From Myxococcales bacterium (GTDB lineage: Bacteria > Myxococcota_A > Polyangia > Haliangiales > Haliangiaceae): DNA of 40,672 nucleotides. The stretch's first letter is position 1, and each line of letters begins with the position of its first letter. The translations under genes were made by a program, and so were the position numbers. Shown piece by piece: positions 15,820 through 25,148 of the stretch. Location: positions 1 through 40,672 of the forward strand of contig JAEUJY010000150.1 of NCBI GenBank assembly GCA_016794525.1, in the 5' to 3' direction. Under the pieces are notes generated by a model. It was not told where the DNA came from. It ran no database searches and saw only the letters and a program-made list of their open reading frames with translations.

Positions 15820-17067
15820 ATGACCCCGCCGATGCCGCCATCGGTCGCCGCGGCGATCGCCGCGCTCGACCGCGTCGGCGACCACCGCCGGCCGACGCTG
15901 CGCACGCACCGCCGGCTGTTCCGCTGGGTCGTCGGCTCCGACCCGCACCCGACCGACGCCCAGGTCGAGGCGCTGAAGGGCTACCTGGTCATGGGCGACC
16001 CGCTGGCCGACGCGGTGGTCGCGCAGCTCCGCGCCGACGGCCAGGGCCGCGCGCTGCTCGATCAGGCGCTGGCGCACGGCATCGCGACCGTCGCCGACGC
16101 GCCGCCGCCGCTGGTCGCGCTGTTCGCGCAGCTCGATCACGAGCCGATCTGGCTCGACCGCGACAAGCTGGCGCTCGCGTGCGAGGTGTCGCGTCGCGTC
16201 GGCCCGTGGGGCGAGCTCGCGCTGCGCAACCTGTCGCTGATGGGCGGCTACCTCGGCGCCGCGGCCGCCAAGCCGCTGGTCTTCACCGGCCAGCTCGAGC
16301 GCGTGACGCCGCGGCGCCTCGTCGAGACCGGCAAGTTCTGGCTGGACGTGACGACGCCCGGCGGCCTCGAGCGTTTCGGCGAGGGCTGGAAGAGCGCGGT
16401 GCGCGTGCGCATCATGCACGCGCAGGTGCGCGCGATGCTCTTGCGGTCGGGCAAGTGGGATCCCGCGTGGGGCCACCCGCTCAACCAGGCCGACTCGATG
16501 GCGACCATCCTCGAGTTCTCGTCGATCTACCTGTTCGGCCTGCGCGCGCTCGGCTTCCTCTTCACGCGGCGCGAGCGCGAGGCCGTCGTGCACCTGTGGC
16601 GCTACGCCGGCTACCTGCTGGGCGTCGACGAGCGCATCCTGCCCACGTGCGAGGACGACGCCAACCGCGCCATGTACCTGATGGCCGCGACGATCCCGCC
16701 CGCCGACGACGACACCCGCGCGCTGGGCCAGGCGCTGGCCGACGTGCCGCTGCAACGCGCCGGCGACGGCTGGCTGCGGCAGCGCGGGGCCCGGCTCGAG
16801 CGCACGCTGCGCATCGGCTACACCCGCTACGTCCTCGGCGACCGCGCCGGCGACGCGCTCGGCCTGCCGCGCACGGCCGCCAAGTACCTGTGGCCCGCCC
16901 AGGTGCCGCTGCGCCTCGGCCTCGAGGCGGTGCGCGCCACCGTGCCGCTCGTGAACCGCCTCTACGTCCGGTGGGGCGAGCACCTCGCCGCGACGCAGTT
17001 CCCGCAGGCCATCCGCCAGACCGGCGCCGACACCACGTTCACGCCGGTGCGCGACCTGGCCCGCTAG
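15820..17067 (+). CDS. MpaB/rubber-oxygenase (Lcp)-like DUF2236 oxygenase
   Basis: The protein has 415 residues. The core matches the oxygenase MpaB / DUF2236 family (PF09995). The signature is RVRIMHAQVRAMLL, with His200 in RIMHA, followed by W-D-x-x-x-G-x-PLNQADS-x-ATILEFS. In latex-clearing protein Lcp the equivalent region binds b-type heme and cleaves polyisoprene with oxygen; other members have different or unknown substrates. There is no signal peptide or Tat motif, unlike secreted Lcp, so an intracellular lipid-type substrate is more likely. GCGAGGG before ATG 15820 may serve as a ribosome-binding site. The divergent TetR gene and operator suggest substrate-induced expression. Confidence 0.85.
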   Translation: MTPPMPPSVAAAIAALDRVGDHRRPTLRTHRRLFRWVVGSDPHPTDAQVEALKGYLVMGDPLADAVVAQLRADGQGRALLDQALAHGIATVADAPPPLVALFAQLDHEPIWLDRDKLALACEVSRRVGPWGELALRNLSLMGGYLGAAAAKPLVFTGQLERVTPRRLVETGKFWLDVTTPGGLERFGEGWKSAVRVRIMHAQVRAMLLRSGKWDPAWGHPLNQADSMATILEFSSIYLFGLRALGFLFTRREREAVVHLWRYAGYLLGVDERILPTCEDDANRAMYLMAATIPPADDDTRALGQALADVPLQRAGDGWLRQRGARLERTLRIGYTRYVLGDRAGDALGLPRTAAKYLWPAQVPLRLGLEAVRATVPLVNRLYVRWGEHLAATQFPQAIRQTGADTTFTPVRDLAR

Positions 17068-17079
17068 CAGGCCTGGCCG

Positions 17080-17784
17080 CTACGACGGCAGCTTGCCGAC
17101 GCAGGTGGCCACGCGCTCCTGCGCCACGGCCATGCGCGCGACCACGCCCTCGGGGATGTCACCGCTCGGCTTCGACGTGGCCTTGAGCGCGTCCTCGAGC
17201 GCGGTCCAGCGCGCCTTCGCGCCGTCGGCGCACGCGACGTCGCGACACCGGCACACCTCCGCGGCGAGCGCGTCGACCTCGGCGAGCACCTTGGTCGTCG
17301 CCGCGGTCAGCGGAGGATTCGCGCCGCCGATCCGCGTGGTGCAGGCCTCGATCCGATGCTGGATCGCATCGACCTCGGCCTTCACCGCGACCGGGATCGT
17401 CGACTCGGTCTCGTACATCGTGTCGAGGCGGCGATCGAAGGGTGCGCCGGCGGCGATCGCCTGCTCGACGCACGCGCGATCCGGGCACGCGCACACCGTG
17501 ACCTGCACGCTGGTCAGGTCGGCGAGGAGCGCGGTCTGCGCCGGGGTGGCGGTCGTCGCGGGCGCGGCGGTCGTCGCGGGTGCGGCGGTCGTCGGCGGTA
17601 CGGCGGTGGTCGCCGGTGGCGCGGTGGTCGCTGCGGGCCCGCTCGGACGACCGCCCGTCACCGCAGGCACACCGTCGGCCGGGGCGGCGGGCGGCGCGAC
17701 CGCCAGCTTGTCCTTGGACTCGCCGCAGGCAGCGACGCCGACGACGCCGAACAGCGCAAAGGAAACGAGGATCGAGAGCTTCAT
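17080..17784 (-). CDS. Hypothetical lipoprotein with Ala/Thr/Pro linker and cysteine-containing body
   Basis: The protein has 234 residues from ATG 17784; the in-frame start at 17832 lacks a signal. MKLSILVSFALFGVVGVAAC is a clear lipoprotein signal (lipobox VAAC). A 75-residue linker of repeated PATTAAPATT units follows. The body has paired cysteine motifs, CACPDRAC and CRCRDVAC, each followed by a helix, and ends in CVGKLPS. The two C-x-C-x4-C motifs suggest an internal duplication stabilised by disulfides. No family was recognised. It is convergent with the oxygenase-like gene. Confidence 0.8.
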   Translation of the reverse strand: MKLSILVSFALFGVVGVAACGESKDKLAVAPPAAPADGVPAVTGGRPSGPAATTAPPATTAVPPTTAAPATTAAPATTATPAQTALLADLTSVQVTVCACPDRACVEQAIAAGAPFDRRLDTMYETESTIPVAVKAEVDAIQHRIEACTTRIGGANPPLTAATTKVLAEVDALAAEVCRCRDVACADGAKARWTALEDALKATSKPSGDIPEGVVARMAVAQERVATCVGKLPS

Positions 17785-18120
17785 CTGGGGTCTTTCTGGA
17801 GAGAGCGCCGCAGGCCGCGCACCGGACGCCACCGAGACGTTCGGGCGCTCGGCCGCGGCGACCGTGGCCGCGGACGCTCAGTGCAAGCCTGGGGCCCGCG
17901 GGCGTCGACGCCGGTCCGCCCGCAGCGGCCGGATCGACGGCGGGCGCGGCCGCCTGGCGAGCGCCAGCGCCCCCCGCGCGCACGGACGTGCGGTCGCGCA
18001 CACCGGCTCGACGAGGTCGCGGCGCCGCTCGCCGCGCCGTCGTCGATCGTCGGTCGCCCTGCCGGACCGTGCCGCCCGCACGCGACACCGACCTCGCGGG
18101 AGGCGTGCTATTTCGGCGGC
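17785..18120. other. Intergenic region between divergent lipoprotein genes
   Basis: These 336 bp separate two divergently transcribed lipoprotein genes. I see no coding signal with a credible start and no RNA gene. A CTATTT hexamer at 18108-18113, 7 nt before ATG 18121, could be the -10 of the right-hand gene. Nothing clear serves the left-hand one. Confidence 0.5.
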
Positions 18121-19170
18121 ATGTTCCGAGGCTCGCTCTTCATCGCGACCCTGACGCTCGTCTCGGCGTGCCGGTCCTCGACGCCCGCACCGCGCTCGGC
18201 GCCCACGGCGCCGACGCCTGAGGCGAAGGCCGAGGCGCCCGAGGCGCCCGCGCCATCCGCCCCGCCGACCCCGGAGCCGCCGCCGCCGCAGCAGCCACCG
18301 ATCGCGACCGCCCCGCCGCCGGCCGCGGCGGGCACGCCCGCGGCGCACGTCGCCGCCGCGCTGCGCGTGCTCCCGGCGAGCGCCGACGTGCTCGTCGGGC
18401 TGAGCATCCCGCGCCTGGGCGCCTCGGTGCTGGGCGAGAAGTTCACGGCGATGTTGTTCGCGGCCCGCGACAACCTGCCGGCCGCGTGTCAGACGCTCGC
18501 CGCCACGGACTACGGCGACGTCACGGTCGCGTTCGGCGGCGGCGCCATCGTCGGCGTCAGCACGGGCAAGCTGACCGAGAAGCGCATGGCCACCTGCCTC
18601 CAGGCGATCTTGAAGGCGAAGGGCGGCGACATCGCCAGCAAGAAGATCGCCGGCCGCAAGGTCTACTACGCGGTCGGCTCAGCCGAGGACAACGGCTGGG
18701 TGGCGTGGACCAAGCAGGGCGTGCCGCTGCTGGCCAACAGCGAGGCCGGCATCACCGCGGCGCTCGATCCACGGTCGCCCAAGGTCGACGCCGACCTCGT
18801 CGCGCTCGCCAACCGGGCGGACCACTCGCACGCGGCCTGGTTCGCCGGCCGCGTCTCCGCCAGCAAGCTCGCCGAGCTCGGCGTGCCACCGGGCGTGGTC
18901 AGCGGCGACGTCCGGTTCTACGGGTGGCTCGATCACGCGGCCGACCTCCAGCTCGACGCGGTCGTCACGCTCGCCACCCCGGCCGACGCGACGAAGCTGG
19001 AGGCCCAGCTGCGCCAGCTGCTCGAACCCGTGCGCCAGCTGCCCGACGCCGCGACGATGCTGCGCGGCCTCGGGATCGGTGCGCACGGCAACGACGTCCA
19101 CGTCGTCCTCGCGCTCGACGCGGCGACGACCGCGGCGTTGCTGGCGCAGCTGAAGTTCACGCCGTCCTGA
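18121..19170 (+). CDS. Hypothetical lipoprotein, paralogue of the gene at the right edge
   Basis: The protein has 349 residues. MFRGSLFIATLTLVSAC is a lipoprotein signal (lipobox VSAC); a Pro/Ala/Glu linker runs to about residue 75. The body aligns by eye with the lipoprotein ending at 39657. Both have LP-x-S/A-A-x-x-x-V at the start, a cysteine near residue 120, a C-L-x-A segment, LDP-x-x-x-K, DLVALA, DH, W-x-A, LG-x-PPG and a closing LD/FD-A-A strand. The conserved core must be a family, but I do not know its name. A CTATTT lies 7 nt before ATG. Confidence 0.8.
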   Translation: MFRGSLFIATLTLVSACRSSTPAPRSAPTAPTPEAKAEAPEAPAPSAPPTPEPPPPQQPPIATAPPPAAAGTPAAHVAAALRVLPASADVLVGLSIPRLGASVLGEKFTAMLFAARDNLPAACQTLAATDYGDVTVAFGGGAIVGVSTGKLTEKRMATCLQAILKAKGGDIASKKIAGRKVYYAVGSAEDNGWVAWTKQGVPLLANSEAGITAALDPRSPKVDADLVALANRADHSHAAWFAGRVSASKLAELGVPPGVVSGDVRFYGWLDHAADLQLDAVVTLATPADATKLEAQLRQLLEPVRQLPDAATMLRGLGIGAHGNDVHVVLALDAATTAALLAQLKFTPS

Positions 19171-19262
19171 CCGACCGCGGGGCGCCCCGGGCGGCGACGC
19201 GGCCGGAGTCGACGCAGCGGATCCGACGCAACCCGCGCGCGGGCCGGCCGATACTGGCATCG

Positions 19263-21593
19263 ATGGAGATGGCGACGATGAGCGACTACCCCGCGGGCCC
19301 GGCTGAGGTGCCATCCGATCTGACCCGGCCCGGGCCAGCCTACCGCCGCCACGCGTACCTGGCGGTGGCCGGCCTCGCGCTGTTCATCGCGGCGTACCTG
19401 GGGCTCACCGCGTGGTTCGCGTGGGCGGCCGTGCGGATGTGGCACCAGATGAACGTCGCCGTCACCGGCAACGGCTGGTGGGCCCTCGGCAGCGCCGGCA
19501 CCGCGTTCCTCGCGCTGTTCATGCTGAAGGCGCTGGTGTTCGTGCGCCGCGGCAAGCCGGGCGCGATGGTCGAGCTGACGCGCGCCGACCACCCGCGGCT
19601 CTTCGCGTTCCTCGATCGGGTGGCGGCCGACGCGCGCGCGCCACGGCCGCACCGGGTGTTCGTCTCGCCCGAGGTCAACGCCGCCGTGTTCTACGACCTG
19701 ACCGTGCTGAACCTGCTGTGGCCGTCGCGCAAGAACCTGGTGATCGGGCTGGGCGTCGTGAACACGCTCAACCTCAGCGAGCTGAAGGCGGTCCTGGCGC
19801 ACGAGTTCGGGCACTTCGCGCAGCGCTCGATGGCGGTGGGGCGCTGGGTCTACACCGCGCAGCAGATCGCCGCGCACATCGTCGTGCGCCGCGACATCCT
19901 CGATCGCTTCCTGCGCGGGCTGTCGAACATCGACCTGCGGCTCGCGTGGATCGGGTGGCTGCTGCGCGCGATCGTCTGGGCCATCCGGGCGCTGGTCGAC
20001 ACGGTGTTCTCGGTCGTGATCCTCGCCGAGCGGGCGCTGTCACGCGAGATGGAGCTGCAGGCCGACCTGGTGGCCGTGTCGCTGACCGGCAGCGAGCCGC
20101 TGATCCACGCGCTGCATCGGCTGGGCGCCGCCGACGACGCGCTCGATCGGGCCCTCGCCTTCACCGCCGACGAGGCCGGCGCCGGCCGCCGCGTCGCCGA
20201 CCTGTTCGCGCTGCAGACCGAGATGGTCGCCCGCAAGCGCCAGATCCGCGCCGATCCGACCTGGGGTGAGGTGCCGGCGCCGCGCGGCGACGCGGCCGCG
20301 TTCCGGCTGTTCAAGGCCCAGCTCGCCAGCCCGCCGCGGATGTGGTCGACGCACCCGCCCAACGACGTCCGCGAGGACAACGCCAAGCGCCGGTTCGTGA
20401 CGGCGCCGATCGATCCGCGCAGCGCCTGGACGCTGTTCGACGATCCGGACCGGATGCGCCGCGAGGTCACGGCGTGGCTCTACCGCGACGAGCCCAAGCC
20501 GACGCAGCCGACGCCGATGGCCGAGACGCTGGCGACGCTCGATCGGGCGCTGGCCCGCCGCGCCCTCGACCCCGCGTACCGCGGCGCCTACCTCGGCCGC
20601 TCGGTGACCCGCGCCGCGCACCGCCCGGCGCAGCTGGTCGACGCTCCCGGCGTGCCGACCGATCGCGCCGGCGTGCTGGCCGCGCTGGCCGCGCTGTATC
20701 CGCCGACCCTGACGGCCGCGATCGAAGAGGTCGACGAGCTCGAGACCGAGGCGGCGATGCTGCGGGCGATCCAGCGCGGCGCGGCCGAGGCGCCGGGCGG
20801 CCTCCTGCGCTACCGCGGCGAGGAGCATCGCCGCCGCGACCTGCCGGCGCTCCTGGCGCGCGTCGAGGCGGCGCTGGCCGCCGCGCGGCGCGTCGTGACC
20901 GACCACGATCGGCAGGTGCGCGCGACCCACCTGACGGCCGCCGGCCTGGTCGGCGCGGGCTGGGACCAGCGCCTGCGCGGCCAGCTCGCGGTGGTGCACT
21001 ACGCCGACCACACCGCCGCCGATCTCGAGGACGCGATGGCGGTGCTGCAGCACGAGCTGGCGATCGCCTTCGCCGACCGCTCGCTGTCGTCGGCCGAGAT
21101 CGACCGCCTCGTCGTGACCGCCGGCCACGTCCACGCGGCGCTCGCGACGGTCTTCGCCCACGCGCCCGAGCTCGAGCTGTCGCCCGAGATCCTGGCGCGC
21201 TTCGAGGCCACGCGGTGGGCGGCGGTGCTGGGCGAGTTCGCGCTGGCAGCCCCGCACCGCGCCAACATCGGGCCGTGGCTCGACGCGATCGACGCGTGGG
21301 TGCGCGTGACGGGCGGCGCGCTCGAGGCGCTGCGCGACCACGCGCTCGAGGAGCTGCTGGCCACCGAAGAGGAGGTGGCGGCGGCGCTGGCCGCCGAGCG
21401 CCGGCTGCCCGACGCGCCTCCGCCGATGCGCGCGCCGCGCCACTACGCGACGATGGTGATCGGCGCCGAGCGGCCCCGGCAGACCCTGGGCTGGTGGGAT
21501 CGGTTCCAGATCGCCGACGGCCTCGGGCCGACGCTGCTGCGGCTGGTGGTCGCCGGCGGCATCGTCGGCGCCGTGATCTGGGCGTCGCCGTGA
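19263..21593 (+). CDS. Large membrane M48-family zinc metalloprotease
   Basis: The protein has 776 residues. Two hydrophobic segments near the N terminus (YLAVAGLALFIAAYLGLTAW and the one ending at LMLK-like AFLALFMLKALVF) precede the peptidase domain. The zinc motif is HEFGH at 180-184 within LKAVLAHEFGHFAQRSM, and the distal acidic ligand is in REMELQADLVAV. Further hydrophobic helices (about 230-260) and a C-terminal one (LLRLVVAGGIVGAVIWA) anchor it. This is the HtpX/Ste24-like M48 pattern with a long helical extension of about 450 residues, larger than HtpX (about 290). It probably acts in membrane-protein quality control. GATACT lies 7 nt before ATG 19263; ATG 19278, preceded by GGAG, is an alternative start. 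Confidence 0.88.
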   Translation: MEMATMSDYPAGPAEVPSDLTRPGPAYRRHAYLAVAGLALFIAAYLGLTAWFAWAAVRMWHQMNVAVTGNGWWALGSAGTAFLALFMLKALVFVRRGKPGAMVELTRADHPRLFAFLDRVAADARAPRPHRVFVSPEVNAAVFYDLTVLNLLWPSRKNLVIGLGVVNTLNLSELKAVLAHEFGHFAQRSMAVGRWVYTAQQIAAHIVVRRDILDRFLRGLSNIDLRLAWIGWLLRAIVWAIRALVDTVFSVVILAERALSREMELQADLVAVSLTGSEPLIHALHRLGAADDALDRALAFTADEAGAGRRVADLFALQTEMVARKRQIRADPTWGEVPAPRGDAAAFRLFKAQLASPPRMWSTHPPNDVREDNAKRRFVTAPIDPRSAWTLFDDPDRMRREVTAWLYRDEPKPTQPTPMAETLATLDRALARRALDPAYRGAYLGRSVTRAAHRPAQLVDAPGVPTDRAGVLAALAALYPPTLTAAIEEVDELETEAAMLRAIQRGAAEAPGGLLRYRGEEHRRRDLPALLARVEAALAAARRVVTDHDRQVRATHLTAAGLVGAGWDQRLRGQLAVVHYADHTAADLEDAMAVLQHELAIAFADRSLSSAEIDRLVVTAGHVHAALATVFAHAPELELSPEILARFEATRWAAVLGEFALAAPHRANIGPWLDAIDAWVRVTGGALEALRDHALEELLATEEEVAAALAAERRLPDAPPPMRAPRHYATMVIGAERPRQTLGWWDRFQIADGLGPTLLRLVVAGGIVGAVIWASP

Positions 21594-21692
21594 CGACCGC
21601 GCCTCCGCGCGAGCAGTCGACCTTGGTCGGGACGTAGCGGATCGCGGCCCGACGCGCTGGGCAAACGCCGGCCGAGCGACGAGAGTACCGGC

Positions 21693-21902
21693 ATGCGCAG
21701 CACCGGACGTGTGAAGTGGTTCAACGACACCAAGGGTTTCGGGTTCATCACGCCGGAGGACGGCTCGAAGGATTGCTTCGTGCATCACTCGGCGATCCAG
21801 GGCTCGGGCTTCAAGAGCCTGGCCGAGGGTGATCGGGTCGAGTACGACGTCGTCGCCGGCGCCAAGGGGCCGGCGGCCGAGAACGTCACCAAGCTCGCCT
21901 GA
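21693..21902 (+). CDS. Cold-shock domain protein (CspA family)
   Basis: The 69-residue protein is a single cold-shock domain. The RNA-binding motifs are KGFGFI (RNP1) and CFVHHSAI (RNP2); the usual VFVH has Cys in place of Val. It begins with GRVKWFND and ends with [10 protein letters not shown], as normal for the family. These proteins bind single-stranded nucleic acid and act as RNA chaperones in the cytosol. It stands alone, between the M48 gene and a convergent SDR gene. Confidence 0.95.
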   Translation: MRSTGRVKWFNDTKGFGFITPEDGSKDCFVHHSAIQGSGFKSLAEGDRVEYDVVAGAKGPAAENVTKLA

Positions 21903-21925
21903 CCCACGGGCGCGCCGCGGCGGCG

Positions 21926-22855
21926 CTAGCCCGGCGTCGCGTACGGCATCTTGCCCCAGTAGGCGTAGAAGCCGTCGTCGGCCTTCTTCCAGCCGGCCGC
22001 GACCGCGGGCATGTGCTCCTGGATCCACCGCACGAAGTGCGGCCGGGAGCCGTCGGCGTCGTCGACGCCGTACTCGTCGGCGAGATCCCACGACGCGTAG
22101 ACGCGGCCGTTCCGAGCGGCGACCGCGGGATCGGCGGCCAGCGCGGCGACGCACCGCCCGACGAACAGCGGGGTCTCCGACGCGATGAACTCCGGGACCT
22201 TGGTCGCGGCGTCGCGCCAGGTGGCCTCGGTCACGCCGAAGTGATCGAGCATCCACTCCGATCGCAGGAAGCCGGGCGTCACCGCCAGCGCGGTGACGTC
22301 GCGCCCCTGCAGCTCCTGCGACAGCGCGAACGCCATGCGGATGACCGTCGTCTTCACGAGGTCGTAGAAGAAGTGGCCGCGGTAGAAGTACGCGTCGCCG
22401 TCGGTGATCTCGAAGACGACGCCGCCGCGCCGGAGCCGCGGCAGCCCGTGGTAGCTGGTGATGACGTGGGTCTTGATCGCGCGATCGATCAGCGTGAGCC
22501 CGTCGTCGAGCTTGGTCTCCCACAGCCGCTTGCCCCACTCGACCAGCTCGTCGCCGCCCCAGATGTCGTTCACCAGGATGTCGAACTCGCCGACCCGCTC
22601 GAACAGGCTGGCGACCTCGGCCGGCACGGTGTGATCGACGCGCACGGCGATGCCGTGGCCGCCGCGCGCGGTGACGATCGCCGCGGTCTCGTCGATGGTC
22701 TCGGGGCGGTTCGTCATGCCGGGCGCGCCGGCGACGCTGCGGCCGGTGCAATAGACCGTCGCGCCCGCCTCACCGAGCGCGGTGGCGATGCCCCGCCCCG
22801 CCCCGCGCGTGGCGCCGGCGACGACGGCGATCTTCCCTGCCAGCGGCTTGGCCAT
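21926..22855 (-). CDS. Short-chain dehydrogenase/reductase (DHRS1-like SDR)
   Basis: The protein has 309 residues from ATG 22855. The cofactor motif is GATRGAGRG and the catalytic pair is in FYDLVKTT. The NAG motif is replaced by VNDIWGG, a feature of the DHRS1-like subgroup, which also has a GRS and a long C-terminal segment with YASWDLADEYG. It is a cytosolic NAD(P)-dependent oxidoreductase of unknown substrate. TATCCT lies 5 nt before ATG. The in-frame upstream extension to 22963 is rejected, since the Rossmann strand follows directly after this start. Confidence 0.88.
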   Translation of the reverse strand: MAKPLAGKIAVVAGATRGAGRGIATALGEAGATVYCTGRSVAGAPGMTNRPETIDETAAIVTARGGHGIAVRVDHTVPAEVASLFERVGEFDILVNDIWGGDELVEWGKRLWETKLDDGLTLIDRAIKTHVITSYHGLPRLRRGGVVFEITDGDAYFYRGHFFYDLVKTTVIRMAFALSQELQGRDVTALAVTPGFLRSEWMLDHFGVTEATWRDAATKVPEFIASETPLFVGRCVAALAADPAVAARNGRVYASWDLADEYGVDDADGSRPHFVRWIQEHMPAVAAGWKKADDGFYAYWGKMPYATPG

Positions 22856-23036
22856 GCCCGAGGATATCGCGTGGCGCGGGAGATCGGCGCGGCGCGGCAG
22901 CGGAGTCGCGTCCTGCGGCGCGACGCCAACCGCAACGATCTCCGCGTGTTGCGCGCAGGCCACGGGGAGTAGAGCGGCGCGAAGCCGAGGGCTACAGTGC
23001 CACGCGGTAGCAGGCCCTGCGAGGCCGCTTCTCGTG

Positions 23037-24443
23037 ATGATCGCCGCGCCCGTCCGTCAGCCAACGCCCCGGTCCTCGCGGCCCCCGCCGCCGGCGGACG
23101 CGCGCCCGGGACCGCCAGCCCGCGTCGTGCGCGCCTGCACGCTGGTTGTCGCCGCGGGGCTCGCGGCGGGGTGCAACCAGGCGTTCGGGCTCGATCCGGT
23201 CGCGCTGCACGGCGACGCGTCGGTCGATCCGACCGACGGTGCGGCGACGTGCGAGCCCATCGTCGCCGCCGAGGTCGCCGGCAGCGCGGCGATCGACGGC
23301 GTGTTCGCGCGGGGCGTGGCTGGGGCGGCCAGGTTCGGGAGCCGCGTGTTCCTGGTCGGCACGCACGACAGCCGCGGCACCGACGGCGCGCTCGCGGCGA
23401 TCGCGTTGCCCGCCGCCAGCGGCGCGACCTGGGCGACGCGCTCCATCGGCGGCGACGCGAACGATCAGCTGTGGGCGGTCGCGAGCACCGGCACGGAGCT
23501 CCTGGCCGGCGGCGTGACCCGGTCGTTCCAGACCTCGGGCTTCGACGAGGGCCTGCTGCTCCGCATCGACCCGGCCGGCGCGATGACCAGCCGCCGGTTG
23601 CGCGCGGGGCTCGCGATCCAGATCCGCGCGGTCGCCGTCGCGACCGCCGGTGAGTGGTGGCTCGCGGGGACGGCGGGCGACGTCGACGGCCTGCTCGTGC
23701 GGCTCGCCCCGGCCGCGACCAACCTGACCGGGCACGGCTTCACGATCGATGGGGGCCGGCCGTTGCCCCGGCGCGTCGTCGATTCGCCGGGCGACAGCTT
23801 CGCGCCGTTCGTGGTGGGCCAGGTCGGCGGTGGCACCGAGACCGCCTTCGTCGCGCGGATCGACAGCGCGCCCGGGGACGGCGACGCGAGCTGGGCGGTG
23901 ACGGTGCCGATGGAAGTGTTCGACGCGGCGTGGTTCGACGAGAGCCTGTGGGTGGCCGGCAACGCCGGCGCCGACGGCGTCTTGCTCCGCTTCGACAGCG
24001 TCGGCCAGCTCCACGCGTCGTGGCGCGTGCCGCTCCGGCCGCTCCACCGCGTCGACCGTCGCGGCGCGACCACCTGGCTCGCCGGCGCGACCGGCACCGG
24101 CGTGTTCGTCGCGACCCTCGCCGGCGACTGCGTCACCGGCACCGACCTCGCCGGGCTCACGCCGTCGCAGCCGTTGCGCGCGCCGCTGCCGCTCGGACTC
24201 GGCGACGCGGTGCCGTACCTGGTCGGCCGCGTGGGCACCAGCGCGCGCGCGATCCCGCTCGGCGAGGACGCCACCGCGACCTGTGGCGTGCCATTCACGG
24301 TGGCGCGAGCGCCCGCCACGATGGCCGCGACCGCGGCCACCCTGACCCGCGCGCAGATCGCGCTGTTCCACGAAGCCGTCACCGCGATCGGCGCGGTCGC
24401 CAACGTCGGCGATCAGGCCACGAGCTGTCCCCCGCCGCCGTAG
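23037..24443 (+). CDS. Hypothetical lipoprotein with beta-propeller-like body
   Basis: The protein has 468 residues from ATG 23037. GTG 23127 is an alternative that gives a compact lipoprotein signal, VRACTLVVAAGLAAGC. The lipobox is followed by NQAFGLDPV, which I recall as a recurring start in Kofleriaceae lipoproteins. The body is made of repeated short strands with motifs such as LLVRLAP, GEWWLAGTAGDVDG and LWVAGNAGADGVLLRFD, suggesting a beta-propeller. TACAGT at 22993-22998 could be its promoter -10. No enzyme motif is visible. Function is unknown. Confidence 0.75.
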   Translation: MIAAPVRQPTPRSSRPPPPADARPGPPARVVRACTLVVAAGLAAGCNQAFGLDPVALHGDASVDPTDGAATCEPIVAAEVAGSAAIDGVFARGVAGAARFGSRVFLVGTHDSRGTDGALAAIALPAASGATWATRSIGGDANDQLWAVASTGTELLAGGVTRSFQTSGFDEGLLLRIDPAGAMTSRRLRAGLAIQIRAVAVATAGEWWLAGTAGDVDGLLVRLAPAATNLTGHGFTIDGGRPLPRRVVDSPGDSFAPFVVGQVGGGTETAFVARIDSAPGDGDASWAVTVPMEVFDAAWFDESLWVAGNAGADGVLLRFDSVGQLHASWRVPLRPLHRVDRRGATTWLAGATGTGVFVATLAGDCVTGTDLAGLTPSQPLRAPLPLGLGDAVPYLVGRVGTSARAIPLGEDATATCGVPFTVARAPATMAATAATLTRAQIALFHEAVTAIGAVANVGDQATSCPPPP

Positions 24444-24506
24444 CGCAGCGCGACGACGCGGCGCGCGACGACGCGGCGCGCGCGCCCGCCATGATAGCGT
24501 CGGGCG

Positions 24507-25118
24507 TTGGCTCGCTCGTTGATCAAGCGCCCGCCGGCGCCGGCGCCCCGGCGATCCGACTCGCAGCAGATCGTGTCGGCGGTGATCGCCGCGGCGATCG
24601 AGCTCGGCCCCGACACGCCGCTGGCGGCGATCGCCGAGCGCGCCGGCGTCGGCGTCGCGTCGCTGCACCGCTACTTCCCGACGTCGGCGGCGCTGTTCGC
24701 CGAGGTCTCGCGCGAGATGTACCGGACGCTGTTGCGGCAGGTCCGCGAGATCACCAGCCGGCCGAACCTGCCGGTGGCCGACGCCACGATCGAGATCTGC
24801 CGCGTCGTGCTCACCGAGCCCCGGCTGCCGATCGCGCATCGCCGCCGGCTCACCTTCGACGTGCCGCTCGAGTGGTCGCGCGACGTCGCCGAGGCCGCCT
24901 ACCGCGAGATCCTGAGCGAGGTCGTCAGCTACCTCGAGCGCAGCCTGCCGGTCCGCCCGCCCGATCTCGAAGAGCGCGTCTACGTCGCGTTCGCGGCGGT
25001 GCGCGGCGCCGTGCTGGTGTCGCTGCTGTTCCCCGATCTCGGGCCGCCCGAGGACCGCCTGATCGCGCAGGTGTCCCGCTGCGTCGTTCAGACCCTCGGC
25101 ATCGGCACCGACGCGTAG
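24507..25118 (+). CDS. TetR-family transcriptional regulator
   Basis: The protein has 203 residues. The DNA-binding part reads ELGPDTPLAAIAERAGVGVASLHRYFPTSAALFAEV, the TetR pattern with F replaced by H in the usual SLYRYF segment. The start is TTG 24507; the only nearby ATG (24491) is out of frame. TAGCGT lies 6 nt before it, consistent with a leaderless message. It is convergent with the collagen-like gene and has no divergent neighbour, so its target cannot be inferred. Confidence 0.85.
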   Translation: MARSLIKRPPAPAPRRSDSQQIVSAVIAAAIELGPDTPLAAIAERAGVGVASLHRYFPTSAALFAEVSREMYRTLLRQVREITSRPNLPVADATIEICRVVLTEPRLPIAHRRRLTFDVPLEWSRDVAEAAYREILSEVVSYLERSLPVRPPDLEERVYVAFAAVRGAVLVSLLFPDLGPPEDRLIAQVSRCVVQTLGIGTDA

Positions 25119-25148
25119 CGACGCCGACGCGGTCGCGCTGGACGTCGC

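Noticed and set aside
20040-22751. Antisense frame of 903 codons across the M48, cold-shock and SDR genes
   Set aside because: Spans three recognised genes on both strands and has extreme Arg/Ala content; a shadow of high GC.
24446-24484. Short direct repeat GCGCGACGACGCGG, two copies
   Set aside because: Simple GC-rich sequence in a short gap with no gene or attachment-site features.
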